Below are positions 24,320-36,100 of a DNA stretch of 64,000 bases, piece after piece. Source of the stretch: Norana najaformis (taxonomy: Eukaryota; Annelida; Clitellata; Crassiclitellata; Hormogastridae); the NCBI GenBank assembly GCA_964023275.1, contig OZ029921.1, positions 10,237,306 to 10,301,305 of the forward strand. The letters run 5' to 3'. Every line of letters begins with the position of its first letter. Position 1 is the stretch's first letter. The notes under the pieces were generated by a model. That model had not been told where the DNA came from and searched no databases. It saw nothing but the letters and a program-made list of their open reading frames with translations. The translations under genes were made by a program, and so were the position numbers.

Positions 24320-24400
24320 GTAATCGTAATCTCAAGATTTCTACAGCGCCCAAAGAAAGCTAAGTCGCGGGAACCAGCGCATTCACGGGTGGTGAAAAAT
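24320..24400 (-). mobile_element. LINE 3' end fragment
   Basis: The plus strand reads ATCGTAATCTCAAGATTTCT and CAGCGCCCAAAGAAAGCTAA. On the minus strand this is the 3' terminus (GGGCGCTGTAGAAATCTTGA and an ATTACG-type tail) of the LINE family also seen at 24640, 25725, 34350, 36590, 38556 and 53600. Confidence 0.6.
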
Positions 24401-24634
24401 ATAATAAATCATTGAATGTAAAGCAACAATCGTTAAGGCCGAGTAAAATATTATTAATTGATGTAGTTCAGTTCATATTCTATCGTTTGATCTGCGGTAG
24501 AAGTAACTGAAGTAACAGTAGAAGTAGCTGAGTATTATATGTTTTTCTCTCTCTCACTTGGCAGCACCGTCAACCAATGACTTGCCGACCGGCACAGCTC
24601 CGCGTACCACCTTTCTGAAAAGCACTCTACTATA

Positions 24635-24930
24635 AATCGTAATCGCGATGCAGTTCGTAATCATAAGCTCGAGATTTCTACAGCGCTCAGCGAAAGCTAA
24701 ATCGCGGGAACCAGTTTATTCACAGGCGCTCGGTCAAAACACAATCGATAGACAGGAAGAGTTCGGTTCCAGGTCAAGATCCAAGATTCAGGCAGATAAG
24801 GGGAAGAAGAAGAATCAGGATAGGATTTGTAGAAGAAGAGTGTTTTCAGTTTTGAGTGAAAGACCAGTGCAGAAATTGCAAGAGCTGAAGTGCTGGTGAG
24901 TTCGTATGAGGGGTCAGATAATTGCCACTG
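24635..24930 (-). mobile_element. LINE 3' end fragment
   Basis: A longer copy of the same 3' end, continuing into the 3' UTR motifs GTTCGGTTCCAGGTCAAGAT and GTTTTCAGTTTTGAGTGAAA that recur at 34440-34620. Confidence 0.7.
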
Positions 24931-24939
24931 TACTAAAGC

Positions 24940-25710
24940 ATTCACGACATTGTGTCATAGCTGCGGAATAATCTTGATTTGTCGTTTGCTAGCTCAGTAC
25001 AGGCATGATATATCTGAAGTCATTTGCATAAACTGGCACTTGCTGTTTGAAATTGATGCAGTCTCTTTACAACTCTTTCTCTCTATCTCCTTCTCTCAAA
25101 GTAGTCTATCATATAAGGAAAATGTTGCAGTTCATAATCGTTTGGCTCCTCTGTCATCTTTTGGGTGAAGTGCTACAGGTTTCAGTAATAGTGACACAAT
25201 AATGAATCTATCATAAAGCACACAAGCGATTTCTGGCATCAATATCCGCCCTGAAAATGGCTACAGATTCTTATAAACAATGCGACCTGTTGCTTTGTTC
25301 TCTGGTTTCTTTTTCCTTATAGTTATCACAGTTGTCACAGAAGACTCTAGGGCGAGCAACGCCATAATATACTGCAGTATGAATAACTGTATATGTCAGT
25401 TTCGACATATATGAGCACAGACACAACAATACCAGGCGGCTTTATTTCTTAAGATGGAAGCAATGCCTGCGTTGCAATTTTATGCCTTTCTTACATACCT
25501 CCCTCCCTTTGATGCTCCGTCGCTTTTTATGCTTAATAGCATAAAAATTCGAGAAATAGGAGAATAAACTCTTGGCGAGCATAAAGGTCTGAAGAATCTG
25601 GGCCATAAGTTAAACATACACATTGCACGCATATATGCACGCATATAGAAGCACAAAGGACCTGAGTTTCACGTGTACTTTTGGCCACACCTCTTAATAT
25701 CAGAGTGGGG
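24940..25710. other. non-coding, no gene seen
   Basis: No recognised coding frame or repeat. Confidence 0.4.
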
Positions 25711-25724
25711 CCGAAAGTTACTCT

Positions 25725-25850
25725 TGGCTAAATGTAATCGTAATCTTGAGATTTCTCTAGCGCGCAAGAAAGGTAATTCACTGGAACAAATATATTCACA
25801 AGCGCTTAGTCAGAACAAAATTGATAGGCATGTAAGGCCAGATTCTTTAA
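25725..25850 (-). mobile_element. LINE 3' end fragment
   Basis: A diverged copy of the 3' end described at 24635 (GTAATCGTAATCTTGAGATT, then CAAGCGCTTAGTCAGAACAA). Confidence 0.6.
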
Positions 25851-26311
25851 TATAACCGCACGACGACTTTGGCATACAGAGCTTTCTCGTGTATTTGACT
25901 GTCCTTCTGATGCATCTTCCACCGAAAATTCGAACTCTTCCGCCACAAAGAGCTCGAAAACATCGTCTGCTCGTCTTAAGATGCACCTTCTTAAAACTAC
26001 TAGTCATTTTGCAGCGCCTATGTGGGGTTTCTAGAACTGTGTCATATGTGGACGCTTAGATATACACATTGGATACCTACATTACTATACAAGGCCACAT
26101 TAGCATCTGAATACAGTAGTGGCTGGTGGTTCCGTGCAACTGATAGGCACCTGATCGATAAGATAGTTCTGCTTTATCTGTCGAAATGTGATGAAATGAA
26201 ACAGATTCGTAGACAAAGTAATCGTGTGCAATTAATAATTAACGATGAGCCCAGCTGATCGTGTCCAGCTACAAAGTCTAGACACACAGCATAGCCATCC
26301 ACAGCAGCTTC

Positions 26312-26313
26312 GC

Positions 26314-26347
<34 letters not shown>

Positions 26348-26350
26348 CTA
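26312..26350 (+). repeat. (TCG)n/(TCA)n trinucleotide array
   Basis: Tandem TCG and TCA triplets. The poly-Ser frame across it is a repeat product. Confidence 0.85.
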
Positions 26351-26684
26351 TTAGGCCTTATCTTATTGTTGCCATCGACGGCGCAATTCACGTCTCCAAC
26401 TCTCTAGACTCATCGATCAAATGCAGCAACCTAATTCCTGGGTACTTACATGCATTTTCATATTCAATATTTTTTGCAATAAGTCTTTATAGTTTATTTT
26501 ATGTAGTGTGCGAGAGAGGAATCTGAAACGTTCGCCTCCGACAAATTGTGGACTTTTACGTATAATTATGTATACTGTCTATATATAAATAATGTAGAAT
26601 GCTGTGTACATGCTATGCATACAGTCGATATATATAGTTACTAATAAATTAATTATTGTGTATATGGTATTGATTCTGAACAAT

Positions 26685-26762
26685 AAGGCATATGCCCATA
26701 TGCTCATATGCCCATATATAGGCCCATATGCTTGTAGGCCCATATGCTTATATGCCCATTTT
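26685..26762 (+). repeat. short tandem repeat of CATATGCCCATATGC type
   Basis: About five imperfect units built on the palindromic CATATG and GCCCATATGC. Confidence 0.7.
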
Positions 26763-26769
26763 AAGGTTA

Positions 26770-27540
26770 TGTCGCGGCTGGCATTAATTTACTCTTTTAA
26801 TATCTTGCATAAAGGCCTAAGGTCATATTTTATTCGCTATAGTATAGGTCATGTAGTACACAAGGTACATAGATACATGCCATTTTCACCAAGTCTGTTT
26901 TAAAATGCAATTATGCTTCAGCATTTATTCAGGCCTATAATTACATTCATCCATTTGTGCTAATCGTTGGTATACAAAGTACCTAGTAATTATTTGTGTA
27001 TAAGCAACATAAAACGATTGACCTATATTGTAGACCAGAACTGTTTGAAGGCCTTGCACTGAACTTCGGTCAATGCCTCAACGCCGGGAGTTATTGTGGT
27101 CATTTTCGCTTCTAGGCCTATCCTTTGTGACCGGACAAATTAATTCACAGACAGTTTAACATTAGCTGCATGGGAATACAGGTCGGCTCTTTGTTCGCAA
27201 TTTTTCTTCAGTTTTCTTTAGCCACGGATGCAGCTGACGTTTTGCAAAAGCTTGCCTTCGATATAACACTTAGGCTACGGATAGCCAGGCTAAAGAGACT
27301 GACAGTCGCGCGCAAATACACGGATTCAGACCAACAGACGTCAGAAGAGCGACCCATGTGCGTCGAAAATAGCCAAGACGACCATATGGTCCATAGAGGA
27401 TAGAATGAAGTACAGAGAGGATGGGAAACGAAGTAGGATGAGAAGAAGGCTTGAAACTAAAAGAGGCAAACATGCTGCTAGTTTGGCATGGTAGCCACAC
27501 TGGAGTAAACTCAACAGAGCTACAAAATGGACTGGCATAG
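26770..27540. other. non-coding, downstream flank of CFAP20
   Basis: No second gene is recognised between the repeat at 26.7 kb and the CFAP20 polyadenylation region. Confidence 0.4.
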
Positions 27541-27550
27541 CATTTTTAGT

Positions 27551-27570
27551 TTTATTTATTTTTATTTATT
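27551..27570 (-). terminator. CFAP20 polyadenylation signals
   Basis: Two TTTATT motifs on the plus strand (AATAAA on the minus strand) lie 160-180 nt beyond the CFAP20 stop codon. Confidence 0.55.
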
Positions 27571-27731
27571 TTCCGCAACAAATTCTATCAAAGTAGAAGT
27601 TCACTGAGTAAATAAAGTCAACGTTCTTCGCCTATGGCACCGCACTCTCGAAATAATGTTTGTTTCTTGTTTAAAATAGAAAACAAGGTCAGGAGTAGTG
27701 AAGGGGTCGTCTTGTCCTGCAGCGAATGACT

Positions 27732-27842
27732 TCACTTGCGCTCTTTGATCGGCAGAGTCAGTTTGAAGTCTTTCGGTAGCTCGTCTTCGGAGTAGAGTCG
27801 GTCCGAGAAATAGATGCGCCTAATACGGCAGTTGGCATGGAT
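27732..27842 (-). CDS. CFAP20: CFAP20 exon 5 and stop
   Basis: The acceptor TTTCTCCAG| is followed by [20 protein letters not shown] and ends KERK with TGA at 27732-27734. Confidence 0.96.
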   Translation of the reverse strand: MHANCRIRRIYFSDRLYSEDELPKDFKLTLPIKERK

Positions 27843-30800
27843 CTGGAGAAAATAAGCCACCATCCTCTCACTCATTAATTAATTACGTATAATTAATTCA
27901 TTAACTGAATGATTTGTTCGTACCTTCATTCAATCGTTCTTTTGATCGAAGAATAAATGCACTACGTTCTGCTCAATTCTCTGATTTTTTCTGTGATTGT
28001 TTAAGTTGACCGGTTGGAATGCTTTACCCAAAAGATCTTTTACTACGATCTAGTGATTATCAAGCACTGATTGGCCACCTATGCATCTCAAGTTTACCGT
28101 AATAAATGAGTGATTGCCGCACCATGCTTTATCTAACTAACACACAGTCACACCTGAAGGAAGCACCATGCGTTTGTTCGGTCGTTCGTTCCTTCATGTT
28201 TGACTGTGTGTTAGTTAGATAAAGTATGGTAGGGCAATCGCTCATTTATTGCAGTAAACTTGAGAGACACGAGATCCATCAGTGCTTGATAATCACTAGG
28301 TCATAGTAAAAGGTTCTTTCGGCTAAAGCGCAATCGTCAGCAACAACAACCGAAACACCGTTTCTGGATTCAATCGACTCCCTATTTAAGACTGACTTAT
28401 TGAACGGCTATTGTTTCAGTGTCTTTTGCCTGAAACACAAAATAATAGATCGATTTACATATTGATCGATCGATATTAAATGACGTGGCTACGTGGCAGA
28501 CTGATAGACGACTCTCATGCGAGTAAGCCCCAGTTTATTCTGGCAGCTCTGATATAGTGCTGTTATTGAAAAATGGAGAGAAATTTTTCAACCTGCATAC
28601 TCTGCAGGTCGACGACTTCGTTTACTCGTGTTTACAGCAGTTTGAAAAATGCTGCTTTCCAGACTAGTTTACAAAATAGGACCATATCACTTGTACGAAG
28701 ACACCTTTTATAAAATATTGTTTTGCTGTTTTGGACGAATAAATGGATGAATCACAAATCACACCCGAGAAAACAAGACAAACAATTTATGGTTGGTTGG
28801 CTGACAATGACCGCTTTAAACAGGATTCGTTACCTACGCTGATCAAAAGTGAACTGCTTTTAACCGGCTACATTTAGCCTTCTAGAACAACTGAAGGTGC
28901 ATTCTAACTAGCCAAAACACGACGACTAAAAACTCAGATTCAGTTCAACATTACGGTTTTTCTTGAAGAATTACGACTTAAAAACACACATGACACGATG
29001 GCGTGACATATTTACCGTGTAGAATGTAGCACAGCATAACATGACTAGACAGAATAGCGTGACGACAGGTGTGCAATAAATGAGCACTGAGCTGCCCGAT
29101 GAGTGAATGTTGTGCCATGTGGTTACCTGAACCCTGATCGTTTCGATGTAGTTGGTGCCATAGGCTCTACGAGAAAAGTCCGACAGGTTGAACTGGATCT
29201 GGTTCCATCCGTCGTCCAGTCTCATTGGCATCGTACAGACAAACGGACGAACCCTAGTCGTGCTCTGGTAGTTACTCGCACGAAACCGACGCTTTATGTT
29301 CTTATCGTCCAATATCTACACAATGTCAGATCAAACAGACCCCGCCGTAAATATGGAAGTTAGGAAGATACAGGGCCTACAGGGCTACAAACGTCTAGGA
29401 TAGGGGAGGTAAGAAAAAGTAGGTTAAAATAAGGTAAAGCAAAAGAGGGAAGGTTAAAGTAGGATAAAAAGACTGAGATATGGAAGGCAGAGATAGGCTA
29501 AAGTGGGGTAAAGGAAGTACTCCGCAGGTAGGGAAGGGTAGGGCAAGGTAAATTGAGGAAGTATATGGTACGGTAAAACGGAGGTAGTTACGGTAAAACT
29601 AAGTTAGGGTTATAAAGAAGCCAGGATAAAGTAGAGTAAGGAAATATAAAGAAGGTCAACAGAGACTAAAAGAATAAAGTTTTATAAGAAGTGGTAAGAA
29701 AGAGGAGGACAGGAAATAGGATGGAGCTTCTAGTTAGTTTCATGAAATGCGACGATTTTAGATCCTAGAATGATCGATTTAATTTGTTTTTTGTGACTAA
29801 TTCTATAGAGTATGACTGTTATCACGTGGTTGACAGACCTGGACTTCGAATGTGAAGTACTTCTTCATGTTCTTTATGACCATGATCAGAAAAGGCAGCT
29901 TTATGCCGAGACTCTTCTTAGGGTCAGCAGGACAGTTGATGTAAGTGACACTAAAGACATCAAATCCCGAACAATTGCTGTTCAACGTTCCTTAGGCTAC
30001 ATTTACTTTTAGTAAGCAACGTGGAAAACATGTCGTGTATCATTCTGCGAGGTAAAAAATGCAGATGCAGTGCACTCTTAACGGGTTCAAACCCGTGACC
30101 GTGAGATCACCAGACAAGCGCACATCAATAAACCATGCACTGCATCGCACAGTTTAACAAGCAACAACAATAATATAGTTGTCACAAACATATTTAGTTT
30201 ACAGCATTGAAAACATGTTTTCCATAAATTATGCAGACTGTGTTCTGCATGGATGTTTTGTTATGTTGCCTTTGGTTGGTTGACAAGCAAGATAATTTAG
30301 TAAATGTAGGCTAAGCGTGTAGGACAGTGCATACACAACGCCTTTGTGAGGTTCCTAAAAGGCGCTGCATAAATAGTAAGATACATACATACATGTCAGC
30401 AAGAGACTGCTTAACAAAGGGTCTTTTACCATTAACACCGTCCCCCACCAGGCCATTTGTTAGGTCAAAGCATTTCGCCTTAGCCTGGTTTGGAGATACT
30501 GGCCTGCCACACGAAGAAAACCCTGGGCCATTTGACGGCTCCAAAGGCTGCTGGAGTTGTTTATTGCACGTGCGCCCCCTTAGTTCTTTCAGGCATATAA
30601 TTGCACTAATTGTCTCCATCTAATTAAATCGGAAGCTTCGTTATTCGAGAGGCCACAGAGACACAAGGACATCAGAACATCAAATTGTAATTGTAATTGT
30701 AATCCGTCATTTATAAAATGCCACTTCAAGAATAGACTCATCAGAGGCGCTCCCGACCCGAACCAGTGAGACCACTGTCAAATAACACAGACCTCAGACG

Positions 30801-33029
30801 CTTGCGAAACTGCGGAAGGGATAAACTGAAGAATTCAAGCCGGAGCTCTCGGGAAAGGCGATTCCAGCTATTAGGTCCAACATAGACAAAGATTTTAGAC
30901 TGAGCTGTAGCACTGCGCATACGAGGGACAGTCTGGAGTTCAAAGGAGGCCGACCGGAGAGTGCTACGGCCTGGAACCAAGAAGACCGAAATGCAGAAGT
31001 CCCTAAGATATGATGGAGCAGAGCCAACGAGACAATTACGCATAAGGGTTATGATCTTGAATTGCATACGCTGCTGAATGGGAAGCCAGTACAGAGTGTC
31101 CCACATAAAGGAAGTTATATGGCCATACCTGGGGACACCTCCAATAAGACGGGCAGCAGCATTGAAAACAGAATGAAGCGTGGAAATGTTGGCAAGTGAG
31201 ATAGGCAGAGCATTTCTGCTGTCTAAAGTGAGTTACAGTAATCAATCCAACTAAGAACTAGGGCGTTATCTAGTGAAGCCAAGGTCAGCTAAGACATATG
31301 GGTCTGGGCTGAAGGAAGGGAATGGACGTGGGTATCATCAGAGCAGAAATTATATCTCAGTGAATAATTGCAGACCAGTATACGAAAGGGGGCGGTGCAT
31401 GATGTAAACAAAAGATGACCAAGCACAGAACCCTGCAAAGAGCGCATGTCAATAAAGCATTAGATGAATAATTACAATTTAAATATACTAACTGAGTGCA
31501 TGGGCAGCAAAGCAATGCATGGCGGCGCCTGAAACCCCAAACCAGTGTTTAAAAAGATGTAGAAGAAGAGTCAAAGGCAGCAGACAAATCAATGAGACCA
31601 AGTGCTGTCACCTTACCCTTATCCATGGAGCACATAAAGCATTATGAACAGCAAGAAGGGCGGATTCTGTTGAATGAAACTGAAATGAGGAGATTACTGA
31701 GTTGGAAGATAGGTGAATTTGCATACGATTCATGACTACCAAATAGTTATGACGAGATGGCAAATAATAGCCGGTTTCTGCAAAGCTAAAATGAATCCTC
31801 GACCAAAGTGGTGCTACTAATCAACAAAAGAAACTGTAATGTTCGTCTACAAGATCCTTAACTAAGAGTGGCGGAAGTGTGTCAGGCTCCAAGTGGGCCT
31901 AGAGTAGTGAGTTGGTCATGGAAGGGTAATTTAACAGTGACGGTACAGTGATCTGAGATGTTTTCAAGGAAAGATATTCTTGACAGTGGAAGAACGAGTT
32001 TCGTTAGTCAGGAGATCAAGTGTATGGCCCATGTCACGGTTCGGAGAGGAAATAGATTGTTTGAGATCGAAGCCCCTACTGCTTTGAGATTCGTTTAGCG
32101 CCCCTTACAGAGAAACTGTTCAAGGATGATGAAACGAGGCTGCTTTATTACCGACAGACACTCCAGAGTCCACAGCTATGTGGCAACGGTCGTTTATTAA
32201 TGCGCATAGACTTCATTTCTGCATTCCGATTAAGCTATGGTGCGTCAAGTAACACTAAAACAAGAGTCTCATCTTTAATCGACGATTAACATACCTTACC
32301 TTACCAGCTGTTACGTGTTGTTTCAACTAAGCTTACTTACGCAACGTTGGTGCTATAAAGTTCTAGTACCAGCGACTGAATGTCATTGTCTGTGATTCGC
32401 TTGATATGTCCATTGCGAACCTAGCAACAAGAATTTCCCTCTTCAGTATCATTTCAAGATCGACAATGCACGTCAGCACATTTTCTCACGTAATTGACAG
32501 TCACACAATTTCATTCGTTCGTTTAGAGCGTTCACGCAGGGTCTCTTCCAGTTACTGATAATGCGTTTCTTTCATCAGATGGGCTTAAATATTGCATAAT
32601 AATTGCCTCATTAGCCAGCAGATAATATTGCATACAAGTTAAGCCAGAAGATAAGAAAATTCTTGGGTAGACATACTACAATAATACATGGCATTCTCAC
32701 TTTTGAATACACAAATATATGCCAAACTTTGCATCACTTTGTCATGACTGAGATGGTTACTAAACTTTTCATTTAGGCTGAGCCTAAATGTGATCTCATA
32801 TATTAAACCTGGGATCAAATGGGGTATCACTAGATTGACCTTCTAGCTCTGCCAATGAAGCTGACAACCATCTTGTATGGTGGAGAACTAGTGCTGTTGG
32901 CTTAGATGCATTTTAAGTGGTGCTGTATAAATGTTTACTTATATTACATTACACAGGCACCAATTTGCAATCTTATTTCCTTTCTGAGATTAACTGTAGA
33001 GTGGAAATATTTCTATGAATAGCAATAAG

Positions 33030-33060
<31 letters not shown>

Positions 33061-33080
33061 CTGCTGCTGCTGCTGCTGAT

Positions 33081-33157
<77 letters not shown>

Positions 33158-36100
33158 AAATAATAATACAAATAATAATAATAATAATAATAATTGACAA
33201 TAATTGACACTCTGGCAGACTCGTACCGATCCAGAACAGCCACGATCGCAGGTGCTGCTGCGGAGATCGCAGCAGAACGAAAAATTGCATAATACTCCGA
33301 TGTACTCTCAAGACACTGTTTTGTTCCTCTGGCCTTCGAGACTCTCGGCCCCACAAATCAGGAAGGCATTAGCCTCATAAAAAACTTGGTCGCTACTTAT
33401 CTGAAGTGTCGAGAGACAAAATGGAGACTTCTTTTCTGTTCCAGGGCCTCTCCATCGCTATCCAGCGCTTTAAGGCAGTCGCTTTCAGCGGCACATTCTT
33501 GGAGCCAGATTTTAGCGAAGACTGGCAATCCCAGAGAACAATCACCGGCCGGAAGACAGCCTCAATTCAGTATTGCTTACATTCTACCAGAGACCATGGT
33601 TCTTCGCTTCCTTGTCATCTCCCTTGTCTTCTGCTTGACCTAGAACAAGTGTCTCCGTGTGAACTTCCATCGGTGGAAGAAGAAACGATTGACTTCAGTC
33701 AGGACGAAGCATTAACAAAGGTTAACAGTAGAAAACACGGACGAGACCTGAAGGATTTAGTTCAGAAGAGGCAGTCAAACGAATTCACGATCTCAGAACT
33801 AGCACTCAATGTAACGAGCGAGCGTACCAGTCGCAAATTAAGGTCTTCATCAACAAGAATAAAATGAAGAAGCAGGCGCCTACAGCCGAAATTAAAGAAG
33901 GAGAGAAGGCGGTGCCTGTAACCAAGATTAAAGAAAAGGAGCGAGCCTGGACCTGTTCGACGAGATCCTGCCAACGGGTCCCAACCGGTCCTCAAGATCA
34001 AGGAGCCGCAACCCCTGACCTAGGTCAGCCGGCGAGTCAAGGTCGAGGAGACGCCGAAGCTCGGACCAGCGAAGCCCGCGACGCAGCTGCCATCGAAGCA
34101 GACGACGGCGACGACGAAGTGGAGGGAGTTGGAGGAGCAGGATGTTCGTCCGATCCGCACCGGTCACCGTCCATCGAAGACCTTTGAACGAACAAGGAAT
34201 GCATCCAAAAATCCTTGACGCGGGAGACAGCGCGAATCGCAGGACTTGCCGTTTACCTTGCACCTAACGCCAGTACCAAATTATATACTGCTTGGAGGAA
34301 AACAGAGGGCATGGATAAATACGACAAACTCGGAATAATAATAATAATAATATCGTAATCGCAATCTCGAGAATTTCTACAGCGCCGAACGAAAGATATG
34401 TCGTGGGAACCAGCTTATTCACAGCGCTCAGACAAAACAAAACCGATAGGCAGAAAGTGTTCGGTTCCAGGTCAAGATCCAGAAGTCAGGCAGACAGACA
34501 GTCGGACGGCTACGGTGGATGGTGCTTGAAACTGAAGCGAAAAGGCAGATAAAAGGAAGAGGAAGAATTAGGATAAGACTTTTGGAAAAGTAATGTTTTC
34601 AGTTTTGAGTGAAAGACCAGTGCAGATGATGCAAGAGGTGAAGTGCTGGTAAGTTCGTATGATTGATGAGATAATAGTCGTAATTCTGGTGGGAGTTTAT
34701 TCCAGAGGGGTGGAGCAGCTATTGCTAAGAAGCGATTTCCAAATTTTAAGAATGAGGTGACGGGAAGGCGAAGAAGGGTTTAGTACACAGAGAAGGAACG
34801 GGTTGAACGAAGTGGTTGGATTCTAAATAAATGACGAAGATGGGAGGGTTGGGAGGATTGAAGTGTGTTATATATAAGGAATAGGACAGTGTACTCTATT
34901 CGTTCAGGTATTTTAAGCCAGTGAAGTGATTTGAGAACAGGAGTTATGTGATGGTGTTTGGGAGATTTGGTGACAGCATGAGCAAGAGCATGCTGGAAGG
35001 CTTAAAGGCGGTTTAGTTGAGTGATATCTATATTGAGAAAAAGTGAATTGCAGTAATCTAGTTTTGCATAGACTATGGATGTGGCAATGGTAGATGCAGT
35101 TTTGAAGTCAAGCACAGGGCTGATTCTGCGAAGGTCGCGGATATGCATAAAGAGCGAGAAAGATGAGTGATATGATCAGAGATTTTGGTCGAATATTACA
35201 CCTAAATTGCTGTAATGATAATAATAATAACAACAACTATAATAATAATAACAACAACAACAACGTCGCAAATGACAACAAAAACAATAATATAATGATA
35301 GTAATAATAAATAATAATAATAATAAGTAATTATAATTATAACGATTAGTTGGCAATCAATTTACTCTTTAGACAGATTTCTTACAAATGTTACTCTATA
35401 TTAAATATAATTTCTTCAAACCAGAAATTAAGGGCATATGCAATAGTTTCTAAATAACAATAAAAATATCATTATTATTAACAACTTTTAAATCCTGAGG
35501 GATCATATCTACCTCTTTAAAATATAATAATAATACATTTAACAGAGAAATTGTTCAAATTTGAGAGGGATTTATATAATTGGACAGTTTTTCAGAAGTA
35601 ACAGGTAGTTTATTGAATAGCCTAAGTGATGCGCAAGAATATAATTATGCACGGATGGTGGAAGATTATGAAAGTGATATTTGACGTGATAACAGGAAAT
35701 AGGATACCGTAATCGTAATCGTAATCTCGATATCACATTACTTTCCATCACTGCACTGGTTACAGGTACAATTATGAATTGAGTTTATCTTGCTTATGTG
35801 GAATAATGTCTTGCAGGCTGTGTGCCATCTTGTCTTAGGAAGATATGCTTCTCGATCTCATCCATTTCTGGCCGCAGATCTCTTTGTTCTGGCCAAATTG
35901 ACCTTCCGGTCCGAATGTCCACGCCACAGCATAGAGCTGTAGTTGGTCCATCTTTCTGGACTAGGTTGGCTAGCTACCTACAACATGATTCCCTCGGTCT
36001 TTTTCTGCCTCTTTTCCGTAAGCGCTTGAAACCATTCTGTTTGGTTATGTGTTTTTAGATCGGCAGCCTTCTGAGGAGTTTGTTCTGAAGAGGGTCTACA

